From contig NZ_JBGQQU010000001.1 in assembly GCF_045528445.1 (NCBI RefSeq), positions 62,001 to 126,000 of the forward strand: a DNA stretch of 64,000 bases, read 5' to 3'. Positions 14,580 through 21,833 of the stretch are shown here, one piece after another (position 1 is the first letter of the stretch; every line of letters begins with the position of its first letter). Under the pieces are notes generated by a model. The model was not told the DNA's origin, did no database searches, and saw only the letters and a list, made by a program, of their open reading frames with translations. The position numbers were made by a program, and so were the translations under genes. The DNA is from Desemzia sp045528445 (GTDB lineage: Bacteria > Bacillota > Bacilli > Lactobacillales > Carnobacteriaceae).

Positions 14580-16031
14580 ATGAACTACGTTTTTTATTTT
14601 ATTTCATTGTTATTAACGGTCAATACTGTATTTGCAGCTGTTACAGTGTTTCGAGAAAAGAGAGATATTGCAGCTACTTGGGCGTGGTTGCTGGTATTAA
14701 ACTTTTTGCCGGGTATAGGATTTATCATTTATTTTTTTATTGGCAAAAAGATCTCCAGAGAAAAGATTTTTGATATACAAGCTCAAGAAAGTATCGGTAT
14801 GCCAGAGTTGGTGGAAGCTCAGAAACAAATGCTGATCGAAGAAGAAAAATTGTTGTCTAGCCAACAGTCCACTGAGGATTCGAAAGAAATTACCAGTTTG
14901 TTTTTGGAAAGCAGCGAATCCATGTTAACAAAAGGAAATGTCGTAGAAATGTTTACAGACGGCAAAGAAAAATTTAAATCGCTGATTCGCGATATTTACA
15001 AAGCAGAAAATCATATTCATATGATTTATTACATATTTCATAATGATCAGATAGGAAATATGGTGTTGAAAGCTTTAGAAGATAGAGCAGCAGCAGGCGT
15101 AGAAGTCTTGGTCATTTACGATGCATTAGGCTCTCGCGCTTTGAAACTGGCTTCATTTAAAAAATTAAAAGAATTAGGCGGACAAGTCGAGACCTTTTTT
15201 GGATCAAAATTGGGCTTGATCAATTTTCGAATTAACTTCCGAAATCATCGCAAAATTGTCGTTATCGATGGAAAAATCGGGTATATCGGCGGCTTTAATG
15301 TAGGAGACGAATACTTGGGCAAAGACAAGAAATTCGGCTATTGGCGAGATACTCATTTAAAAATAATCGGAAATGGAGTGCTGGCCTTGCAAAGTAGGTT
15401 TATCATGGACTGGAATGCAGCTGTACCTACCAATAAAATAGAATATGAAGAGAGGTATTTTCCTTATATCCAACGAAAAGGGAAAACCAACCTGCAGATC
15501 GTATCCAGTGGTCCAGATACAGAGATCCAACAAATAAAAAAAGGGTACATCAAAATGATCAGTATGGCAGATAAAACTGTTTATATCCAAACCCCTTATT
15601 TTGTGCCAGATGATGCACTGATTGAAACGTTGCAAATAGCTATTATGTCGGGAATAGATGTTAAAATTATGATTCCCAATAAGCCGGACCATCCTTTTAT
15701 TTACCAAGCTACGTTATCGTATGCAGCGCAAATGGTAGATGCGGGAGCAGAAGTGTACATCTATGATAATGGATTCCTGCACAGTAAAACGATCGTCATC
15801 GACGGAGAAATCTGCTCAGTGGGTACAGCCAACTTTGATATCCGAAGTTTTAAACTGAATTTTGAAGTAAATGCTTTCATGTATGACCCGGCAATAGCCA
15901 AGCAACAAGAAGCTTATTTCTTTAAAGATATGGAAAAAAGTTATTTATTTACGAGGGAATTAATCGAAAAACAATCTTCATGGGTCAAATTCAAACAAAG
16001 TTTCTCACGTTTATTGTCACCGATTTTATAA
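14580..16031 (+). CDS. cls: Cardiolipin synthase
   Basis: Cls joins two phosphatidylglycerol molecules into cardiolipin at the membrane. The 483 residues start with two membrane helices (~3-23 and 33-54), followed by two phospholipase D domains. The first HxK(x)4D motif is HRKIVVID (223-230) and the second is HSKTIVID near residue 400, each followed by GxxGGFN or GTAN. The length is typical of bacterial Cls. The ATG at 14580 has only a weak GTGAG upstream. The gene has its own terminator. Cardiolipin affects membrane curvature and osmotic response, which fits loosely with the opuC operon next door, although nothing in the sequence links their regulation. Confidence 0.95.
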   Translation: MNYVFYFISLLLTVNTVFAAVTVFREKRDIAATWAWLLVLNFLPGIGFIIYFFIGKKISREKIFDIQAQESIGMPELVEAQKQMLIEEEKLLSSQQSTEDSKEITSLFLESSESMLTKGNVVEMFTDGKEKFKSLIRDIYKAENHIHMIYYIFHNDQIGNMVLKALEDRAAAGVEVLVIYDALGSRALKLASFKKLKELGGQVETFFGSKLGLINFRINFRNHRKIVVIDGKIGYIGGFNVGDEYLGKDKKFGYWRDTHLKIIGNGVLALQSRFIMDWNAAVPTNKIEYEERYFPYIQRKGKTNLQIVSSGPDTEIQQIKKGYIKMISMADKTVYIQTPYFVPDDALIETLQIAIMSGIDVKIMIPNKPDHPFIYQATLSYAAQMVDAGAEVYIYDNGFLHSKTIVIDGEICSVGTANFDIRSFKLNFEVNAFMYDPAIAKQQEAYFFKDMEKSYLFTRELIEKQSSWVKFKQSFSRLLSPIL

Positions 16032-16046
16032 TAAGTAAAGGCTATC

Positions 16047-16082
16047 AAAAGGAAGCAGGTTAATCAACTACTTCCTTTTTTT
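16047..16082 (+). terminator. Terminator of cls
   Basis: AAAAGGAAG (16047-16055) pairs with CTTCCTTTT around a 15-base loop; the T tract runs to 16082. Confidence 0.8.
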
Positions 16083-16221
16083 GCATCCTTGTAAATGAAG
16101 CAGTTTATTTTGAAAATGTTATGAAAACTTGTGTTTGAGCAGATTATTTGTAATTTCTTTCCATTTATGCAACACTTGTATAAAGTACAATTAAAAATAA
16201 AACCTAAAGAGGTGGACTAAA

Positions 16222-17397
16222 TTGATCGAATTTAAGAATGTATCTAAAATATATAAAGACGGCACAAAAGCAGTAGAAAATATAAATTTAACCTTTAATG
16301 ATGGGGAGTTTATTGTTTTTATTGGAACGAGTGGGAGTGGGAAAACAACTTCTATGCGGATGATCAATCGCATGATCGAACCTAGTAAAGGCCAAATTCT
16401 GATTGATGGGGAAGATATCATGAAGAAGGATGCAGTTGAACTGCGTAGAGGAATCGGCTATGTGATTCAACAAATCGGACTTATGCCGCATATGACGGTT
16501 TATGAAAACATTACTTTGGTTCCGAAATTGTTGAAATGGCCAGAGGAAAAGAAAAGGGAAAGAGCAGAAAGATTGATCAAACGAGTGGATCTGCCTAAAG
16601 AGTTCTTAGATCGTTACCCTAATGAACTTTCTGGAGGGCAACAACAACGGATTGGTGTTATTCGGGCATTAGCTGCTGATCAGGATATTATTCTCATGGA
16701 TGAACCTTTTGGTGCGTTAGACCCGATCACGAGAGATGCTTTGCAAGAATTGGTCAAGCACCTTCAAGAAGAGATGGGACGCACCGTTGTTTTTGTTACT
16801 CACGATATGGACGAAGCATTGCAATTGGCTGACCGTATTGTCATTATGCAGAATGGTCAAGTGGTGCAATTTGACACTCCTGAAAATATTTTAGCCAACC
16901 CCGCAAATCAATTTGTTGAAGATTTCCTCGGAGAAGACCGCTTATTGCAAGCTAGACCTTCCATTCAGACTGTTGACCAAATCATGATCAAAAATCCCGT
17001 TTCTGTAACTCCAGGGAAATCTTTACAAGATGCTATTCGATTGATGCGCGACCGTAAAGTAGATACCTTATTTGTTACTGATGACTCAGGTGTTTTAAAA
17101 GGAATGGTAGGACTGGAAGACATTGACCGTTACCGCAGAACAGCGACCAGTGTTGGTGATGTGATGCAAGGTGAAATCCGCTTTGTCCGTTCGGGCACAT
17201 TGTTGCGTGATACTGTTCAACGTATGTTGAAAATCGGATTTAAAAATATCCCGGTCGTAGATCAAAAAGGGAAATTGATTGGATTGGTAACAAGAGGTTC
17301 TCTTGCAGAAATCGTGTACGACAATATTTGGGGAGATCTGGAAGAAGCAAAAGATATTCCCTTGGGAACTACTCCTGAAATAAGTGGAGAGCAATAG
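16222..17397 (+). CDS. opuCA: Glycine betaine/carnitine ABC transporter, ATP-binding protein
   Basis: OpuCA is the ATPase of an osmoprotectant importer. It starts at a TTG (16222) after AGAGGTGG (MIEFKNVSKIYKDG). The 391 residues comprise the ATPase domain, with Walker A GTSGSGKTT (~34-42), signature LSGGQQQR (~136-143) and Walker B 'IILMDEPFGALDP', followed by two CBS domains (~250-370) that in OpuA/OpuC proteins sense ionic strength. 'PVSVTPGKSLQDAIRLM' and 'KNIPVVDQKGKLIGLV' are recognisable CBS pieces. It is first of four genes with 11-15-base gaps or none (opuCA-CB-CC-CD). The exact osmolyte cannot be told from sequence. Confidence 0.93.
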   Translation: MIEFKNVSKIYKDGTKAVENINLTFNDGEFIVFIGTSGSGKTTSMRMINRMIEPSKGQILIDGEDIMKKDAVELRRGIGYVIQQIGLMPHMTVYENITLVPKLLKWPEEKKRERAERLIKRVDLPKEFLDRYPNELSGGQQQRIGVIRALAADQDIILMDEPFGALDPITRDALQELVKHLQEEMGRTVVFVTHDMDEALQLADRIVIMQNGQVVQFDTPENILANPANQFVEDFLGEDRLLQARPSIQTVDQIMIKNPVSVTPGKSLQDAIRLMRDRKVDTLFVTDDSGVLKGMVGLEDIDRYRRTATSVGDVMQGEIRFVRSGTLLRDTVQRMLKIGFKNIPVVDQKGKLIGLVTRGSLAEIVYDNIWGDLEEAKDIPLGTTPEISGEQ

Positions 17398-17412
17398 AAA
17401 GGACGGGTATGC

Positions 17413-18048
17413 ATGATAGATTTTTTAACTGACAATGGTTCGCAACTTCTATTATTGACATGGGAGCACCTATATATATCCGCTATTGCTTTAGTTTTAG
17501 GGATACTTTTAGCTGTACCCATCGGAGTTATACTGACTAGATATAAACGAATCGCAAGTGGATTCATTAGTGCAATCACAGTGTTGCAGACTATACCATC
17601 ACTGGCTTTATTGGCCTTAATGATTCCATTGTTCGGAATTGGAAAATTCCCAGCTATTATTGCGTTATTTTTGTATTCTTTGATGCCAATATTGAGAAAT
17701 ACGTATATTGGGATGGAAGGAGTAGACAAAGATTTGATCGATGCAGCTAAAGGGATGGGAATGACTAATAGGCAATTGATTTTCTCTGTTGAGTTGCCGC
17801 AAGCAGCTCCTGTTATCATGGCTGGCATACGTTTATCTGGTGTGTATGTTATTGCATGGGCTACTTTAGCTTCTTACATTGGCGGAGGCGGTTTAGGCGA
17901 CTTTATCTTTAACGGCTTAAACTTATATATTCCCGAGTTGATTATTGGTGGAACGATCCCTGTTACCATACTAGCGTTGCTGGTAGATTTTCTTTTAGGA
18001 AAAGTAGAAGAAAAAGTCACTCCAGTCAACTTGCGAACTGCGAAATAG
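17413..18048 (+). CDS. opuCB: Osmoprotectant ABC transporter permease
   Basis: One of two membrane subunits of the OpuC importer. The 211 residues form about five or six helices, with the conserved cytoplasmic loop 'YIGMEGVDKDLIDAAKGMGMTNRQLIFSVELP' region (~96-128), which contacts the ATPase. 'LQTIPSLALLALMIPLFGIG' marks the family. It starts at the ATG at 17413 after GGACGGG, 15 bases beyond opuCA. The partner permease opuCD is similar in sequence, so the transporter core is a heterodimer as in Bacillus subtilis OpuC. Regulation would be shared with opuCA. Confidence 0.93.
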   Translation: MIDFLTDNGSQLLLLTWEHLYISAIALVLGILLAVPIGVILTRYKRIASGFISAITVLQTIPSLALLALMIPLFGIGKFPAIIALFLYSLMPILRNTYIGMEGVDKDLIDAAKGMGMTNRQLIFSVELPQAAPVIMAGIRLSGVYVIAWATLASYIGGGGLGDFIFNGLNLYIPELIIGGTIPVTILALLVDFLLGKVEEKVTPVNLRTAK

Positions 18049-18059
18049 GAGGATACAAC

Positions 18060-19013
18060 ATGAAATATTTGAAGAAGAAAAAAACGATTGCCTTGTCGCT
18101 TTTTAGCGCGTTGGCTTTAGCAGGGTGTTCTCTACCAGGTCTTGGAAGCGGGACATCTGGTGAAGGAATCACAGTAGCTGGTGTAACTTCGACAGAAGGA
18201 TTGATCATGAGTTATGTAGTTGAGGGAATGGTCGAGCATTATATGGATGATATAGATGTTCAAGTCATCAATAATTTAGGTTCTTCAACAGTAAGTCATC
18301 AGGCTTTATTAAATGGAGATGCAAATATTGCTGGTGTTAAATATACTGGGACTTCATTGACGGGAGAATTAGGTCATGCGCCGATCACAGATTCTGAAGA
18401 AGCCCTGAAAGTAGTTGTAGAAGGGTTCCAAACGGAATTTGATCAAACGTGGTTCCCTTCATATGGGTTTGCTAACTCATATGCCTTTATGGTGACACAA
18501 GAAACAGCTGATGAATATGATTTGGAAACAATCAGTGATTTGGAACCATACGCTCAAGATATGCAGGCTGGTGTGGACAATTCGTGGATCGAACGAGAAG
18601 GAGACGGGTACGATGCTTTCTTAGATACTTATGGATTTGACTTTAACAGAGTTTACCCTATGCAAATCGGTTTGGTTTATGATGCTTTGGCCGCTGGGGA
18701 AATGGATATCATCTTAGGTTATTCTACAGATGGACGTATTGCCAGTTATGATCTGGTAGTTCTAGAAGACGATTTGAGGTTATTTCCTCCTTACGATGCA
18801 AGTCCTGTTGCTACTAATGAGGTATTAGAAAATTATCCCGAATTAGAAGAAATTTTATTGAAACTAGAAGGAACGATCAGTGAAGAACAGATGCAAACAA
18901 TGAATTATGAAGCAGACAACAATTTAAAAGAGCCGCAAGTAGTTGCGGAAGAATTTTTACAAGACAACAACTATTTTGAAGATACGTCAGTTTCTACGAA
19001 CGGAGGGGAATAG
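18060..19013 (+). CDS. opuCC: Osmoprotectant-binding lipoprotein
   Basis: This is the extracellular substrate-binding subunit of the OpuC importer, anchored by a lipid. The 317-residue product begins with a basic stretch and hydrophobic signal, ending in the lipobox ALAGC (cysteine ~23) followed by a glycine/serine-rich linker. The mature domain belongs to the OpuAC/ProX-like type II binding-protein family: 'GVTSTEGLIMSYVVEGMVE' near the start and 'YDALAAGEMDIILGYSTDGRI' (~202-222), typical of quaternary-ammonium binders. It lies 11 bases after opuCB, and its stop is directly followed by the opuCD ATG. The substrate is probably betaine, carnitine or choline-type; which one is not determinable. 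Confidence 0.92.
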   Translation: MKYLKKKKTIALSLFSALALAGCSLPGLGSGTSGEGITVAGVTSTEGLIMSYVVEGMVEHYMDDIDVQVINNLGSSTVSHQALLNGDANIAGVKYTGTSLTGELGHAPITDSEEALKVVVEGFQTEFDQTWFPSYGFANSYAFMVTQETADEYDLETISDLEPYAQDMQAGVDNSWIEREGDGYDAFLDTYGFDFNRVYPMQIGLVYDALAAGEMDIILGYSTDGRIASYDLVVLEDDLRLFPPYDASPVATNEVLENYPELEEILLKLEGTISEEQMQTMNYEADNNLKEPQVVAEEFLQDNNYFEDTSVSTNGGE

Positions 19014-19014
19014 C

Positions 19015-19713
19015 ATGAATATTACAGACATGAATGTTTTCGAGCAATTGATTTATTATTTCTCTCAAAACGGTGCTTATGTGTGGAGTCAATTTATTCG
19101 GCATTTTTTGATGTCGATATATGGCGTTTTATTTGCAGCCATCATTGGTATCCCAATCGGTTTTTGGATTTCCAGACATGGAAATTTAGCTAAATGGGTA
19201 ATCGGGATAGCCAATGTGCTTCAAACGATCCCTTCCTTAGCTATGCTGTCGATATTGATGTTAGGTTTTGGTTTAGGAGCTACAACCGTAGTCGTGACGA
19301 TTTTCCTTTATTCTCTACTGCCGATTCTAAAAAATACCTATGCGGGAGTCCGAAGTGTAGATGACAGTTTGCTAGACACTGGAAAAGGTATGGGAATGAC
19401 AAGAAGGCAAGTCACTACAATGGTAGAATTGCCGTTAGCTTTATCGGTTATCATGGGTGGAATTCGTAATGCCCTTGTAGTTGGTATTGGTATCGGAGCC
19501 ATAGGAACCTTTATTGGTGCTGGAGGATTAGGGGACATTATCGCAAGAGGGGTTAATGCCACTGATGGTGGAGCGATTATCCTAGCTGGTGCTATTCCAA
19601 CTGCTTTAATGGCTGTTATTGCCGATGTCGTTTTAGGATGGATCGAAAAAAAATTAGATCCGACACAATCCACCCGATTGTTCGAGTCAAAGGTAGCGCA
19701 ACCAAAAAATTAA
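19015..19713 (+). CDS. opuCD: Osmoprotectant ABC transporter permease
   Basis: The second permease of the OpuC importer. The start is the ATG at 19015, one base after the opuCC stop, with GGAGGGG just upstream; longer in-frame starts would overlap opuCC. The 232 residues carry the same landmarks as opuCB: 'LQTIPSLAMLSILMLGFGLG', 'YAGVRSVDDSLLDTGKGMGM' and 'GAGGLGDIIARGVN'. An N-terminal extension of about 25 residues is the main difference from opuCB. It is the last gene of the operon and ends at the strong terminator 19720-19779. Confidence 0.93.
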   Translation: MNITDMNVFEQLIYYFSQNGAYVWSQFIRHFLMSIYGVLFAAIIGIPIGFWISRHGNLAKWVIGIANVLQTIPSLAMLSILMLGFGLGATTVVVTIFLYSLLPILKNTYAGVRSVDDSLLDTGKGMGMTRRQVTTMVELPLALSVIMGGIRNALVVGIGIGAIGTFIGAGGLGDIIARGVNATDGGAIILAGAIPTALMAVIADVVLGWIEKKLDPTQSTRLFESKVAQPKN

Positions 19714-19719
19714 GCACTA

Positions 19720-19779
19720 AAAAACAAAAGATACAGGGTTCATTTATACGGAATCCTGTATCTTTTGTTTTTTTTTTTT
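19720..19779. terminator. Strong terminator between opuCD and the YolD-like gene
   Basis: AAAACAAAAGATACAGG pairs perfectly with CCTGTATCTTTTGTTTT around a loop of about 17 bases, followed by a long T run. A-rich on one side and T-rich on the other, it can terminate the two convergent genes. Confidence 0.9.
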
Positions 19780-19782
19780 GAG

Positions 19783-20121
19783 TTATTTAGCAGTGCGTTT
19801 TGTCAATTGGATATAGCGAATTTCATCCATTTTGATCATAGAGATTGTTTTTTTATCTAAACTAGACAGAATAATTTTCTCGTTATCTTTAGGAGAGATC
19901 ATTAGTTTTCCAGTGTATTCATGAAAAGCGAAACTGTTGCTTCGATCAGTGGTTTGAATGATAATGGGTTTGGATTTTAAGTGAGCCTGTTCTAAAAAAT
20001 AAAGGATTTGTTCCATTGGCATTTGGGGCAGTAGAGTGGGTGAAGCGGCATCTGTCAAAAATAATTTTGTTTTTTGCAAAAAGCTAAAAGCAGATAATGT
20101 TACGGCACTATTTTTTTCCAT
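19783..20121 (-). CDS. YolD-like protein, SOS-controlled
   Basis: A 112-residue protein (MEKNSAVTLSAFSFLQ) read from the ATG at 20121, with GGAGG seven bases upstream. It resembles the YolD-like family: after a helical N-terminal half, 'SFAFHEYTGKLMIS', 'EKIILSSLDKKTISMIKMDEIRYIQL' gives the family's beta-strand pattern ending in I-x-x-x-x-I-x-x-I. YolD-like proteins are usually encoded next to a Y-family DNA polymerase (UvrX/UmuC-like) in Firmicutes. Here no polymerase is nearby; opuCD is convergent and a degV gene divergent. The promoter at 20156-20184 carries two LexA-type boxes, supporting a DNA-damage role. Promoter and boxes are clear; the family match is from memory and moderate. Confidence 0.6.
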   Translation of the reverse strand: MEKNSAVTLSAFSFLQKTKLFLTDAASPTLLPQMPMEQILYFLEQAHLKSKPIIIQTTDRSNSFAFHEYTGKLMISPKDNEKIILSSLDKKTISMIKMDEIRYIQLTKRTAK

Positions 20122-20134
20122 GTGTGCATCCTCC

Positions 20135-20184
20135 AAACATTTGTTCGTTTTCTATATTATACGAACAAATGTTCAATAATGCAA
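20135..20184 (-). promoter_or_regulatory. SOS promoter with two LexA boxes
   Basis: On the minus strand TTGCAT (plus 20179-20184), 17 bases, TATAAT (plus 20156-20161). One box, GAACAAATGTTC (20163-20174), lies in the spacer. A second, GAACAAATGTTT on the minus strand (20135-20146), lies between the start point and the ribosome binding site. The two form an inverted pair around the -10. This arrangement should give tight repression. Confidence 0.85.
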
Positions 20185-20265
20185 TCTTTTATTTTCTCTT
20201 TTTAATTTTCGCAAAACCTGTCATAATAAAGAAGGAATAAAATACTAAAGGTCGGAGTGAGTTGA

Positions 20266-21135
20266 ATGAGTTATAAATTGATCACAGATTCTTGTTGCGA
20301 TTTGCCTTATACGTTTATTGAAGAACAAGACATCGATGTAGTGAATTTAACTGTTCATATGAATGGAAAAGAATTGGTTGATGATATGGGCAAAATATTT
20401 GACCGCAATCAATTTTTTCAAGAATTAAAAGAAGGAGCTATGGCTACTACTTCTCAAATCAATATTGGTACATATATCGATGTGTTTGAAAAGTACGTAA
20501 AAGAAGAGATTCCTGTTTTGTATATAGCTTTTTCTTCAGCTTTAAGTGGTTCTTACAATAATGCTGTTGCGGCTGTAGAACAATTAAAAGAAGACTATAC
20601 AAATGTGAATATCACTATTGTAGATTCCAAAGCTGCTTGTCTAGGAGAAGGTTTACTAGTTTATGAAGCTGCGATGCGCAAATCAGCAGGAGCTTCAATA
20701 GAGGAAGTTGCTAAATGGCTGGAAGACAATAAAATGAAGCTCCATTCGTGGGTCACTGTTGATGACATTAAACATTTGGAACGCGGAGGAAGAGTCTCTG
20801 CGTTATCAGCTACTTTAGGAACGTTATTGAACGTAAAACCTATCATAGTTGTTAATCCGGCAGGAGGTTTAGTACCAGCTGGTAAAGTCCGAGGACGTAA
20901 AAAGTCTTTACACCATTTAGTGAGTAAAACCGTTGAAGGAATTATAAACCCTGAACAACAAACAATTTTTATTGGGCATGTAGGTGTACCAGACGAAGCT
21001 GAGATGGTAAAACAAGAACTCCTAGAGCAAATCACTGTAAAAGATATCAAGATTTATCCGTATGGACCAACGATTGCGTCTCATACTGGGTATGGTTCAC
21101 TCTCGATTTTTTCTATGGGAGAAGAAAGAGTATAA
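20266..21135 (+). CDS. DegV family fatty-acid-binding protein (FakB-type)
   Basis: DegV proteins bind one fatty acid; those called FakB present it to the kinase FakA, which makes acyl-phosphate. The 289 residues show the family start 'LITDSCCDLPYTF' (~4-16), 'ATTSQINIGTYIDVFE' (~60-75) and the DegV signature 'SSALSGSYNNAV'. 'SWVTVDDIKHLERGGRVSA' and the C-terminal 'YGPTIASHTGYGSLSIF' follow. The ATG at 20266 follows GGAGTGAG. FakA is encoded at 45341-47008 and PlsX at 49433-50455, so the pathway is present in this window, though not in one operon. Chain-length preference cannot be read from the sequence. Confidence 0.92.
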   Translation: MSYKLITDSCCDLPYTFIEEQDIDVVNLTVHMNGKELVDDMGKIFDRNQFFQELKEGAMATTSQINIGTYIDVFEKYVKEEIPVLYIAFSSALSGSYNNAVAAVEQLKEDYTNVNITIVDSKAACLGEGLLVYEAAMRKSAGASIEEVAKWLEDNKMKLHSWVTVDDIKHLERGGRVSALSATLGTLLNVKPIIVVNPAGGLVPAGKVRGRKKSLHHLVSKTVEGIINPEQQTIFIGHVGVPDEAEMVKQELLEQITVKDIKIYPYGPTIASHTGYGSLSIFSMGEERV

Positions 21136-21361
21136 GAGACGTTCGTTATTATTGATTAAATATTTTTAAGCGTGTAAAGTTGGTATATGTTATACTATAT
21201 ATATTGTTGTAACAGTAAAAAAGTGCTATTATTTTTAGTATGTAGGAAATGTCCAGAGTAAGATAAATTCTATATAGAGTAATGCAATTGTTACTCATTA
21301 TTAAAAAAAACTTAACGCCCTGATTGAATAACCGATATAGATCTTGCATGCTTAGTCTATA

Positions 21362-21390
21362 TTGACGAAATAATTCGATTGTGTTAATGT
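21362..21390 (+). promoter_or_regulatory. Probable promoter of the V-ATPase operon
   Basis: TTGACG (21362-21367), 17 bases, TAATGT (21385-21390), giving a leader of about 110 bases. The leader holds short self-complementary repeats: AGAAGAC-GTCTTCT (21434-21447) and AGAAGA-T-TCTTCT (21454-21466), then GTCTTTTTTT. The rest of the 371-base gap is AT-rich, with an extended -10 (TGTTATACT near 21188) and nothing else recognised. Confidence 0.55.
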
Positions 21391-21506
21391 TTTATTAGTT
21401 AAATAAGCAAAATCGGTTGGGCATTAGCTTTCAAGAAGACGTCTTCTAGGGTGAGAAGATTCTTCTTTGCTGATGTCTTTTTTTGCACTTTTAAGGGGGT
21501 GAAGGA

Positions 21507-21833
21507 ATGGGACTCGAAGCTGTTGAATATGTTAAACAAGCTGAAGAAAAAATTGAAGAATTGCGAAAAAATAGTCAATCTGAAGCAGGGAAAATTGTTT
21601 CAGATGCTGAAAAAACAATTCAACACAATAAAGAAATCCTTGAACAAGATTTAACGAAATTTGAAGAGGATGAAAAAGAGAAATACAGCACATTGTTAGC
21701 AAATGATAAACAGGTTATTGCAGAGGAAGTTGCTCAAGAAAAAGAGAAGATTCAACAAGTTGTTGAAAAGAATAAAGATGAAGTTGTCAATGAACTATTG
21801 AAGGTGGTGTTTAAACGTTATGGCAATAGCTAA
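21507..21833 (+). CDS. ntpF: V-type ATPase peripheral stalk subunit (NtpF/subunit G)
   Basis: The subunit forms, with NtpE, the coiled-coil peripheral stalk that holds the catalytic head still. The 108 residues are almost entirely charged heptad-like helix ('VKQAEEKIEELRKNSQSEAG' region, ~9-28), as expected for the G/H-type stalk protein, and end with 'LLKVVFKRYGNS'. The ATG at 21507 follows AGGGGGTGAAGG. It is the first gene of the operon, as ntpF is in Enterococcus hirae, and overlaps ntpI by 14 bases, indicating translational coupling. Confidence 0.88.
   Translation: MGLEAVEYVKQAEEKIEELRKNSQSEAGKIVSDAEKTIQHNKEILEQDLTKFEEDEKEKYSTLLANDKQVIAEEVAQEKEKIQQVVEKNKDEVVNELLKVVFKRYGNS

Noticed and set aside
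16100..16221. A promoter for opuC
   Set aside because: TACAAT and TATAAA occur before opuCA, but no convincing -35 is found at the right distance, so no site is listed.
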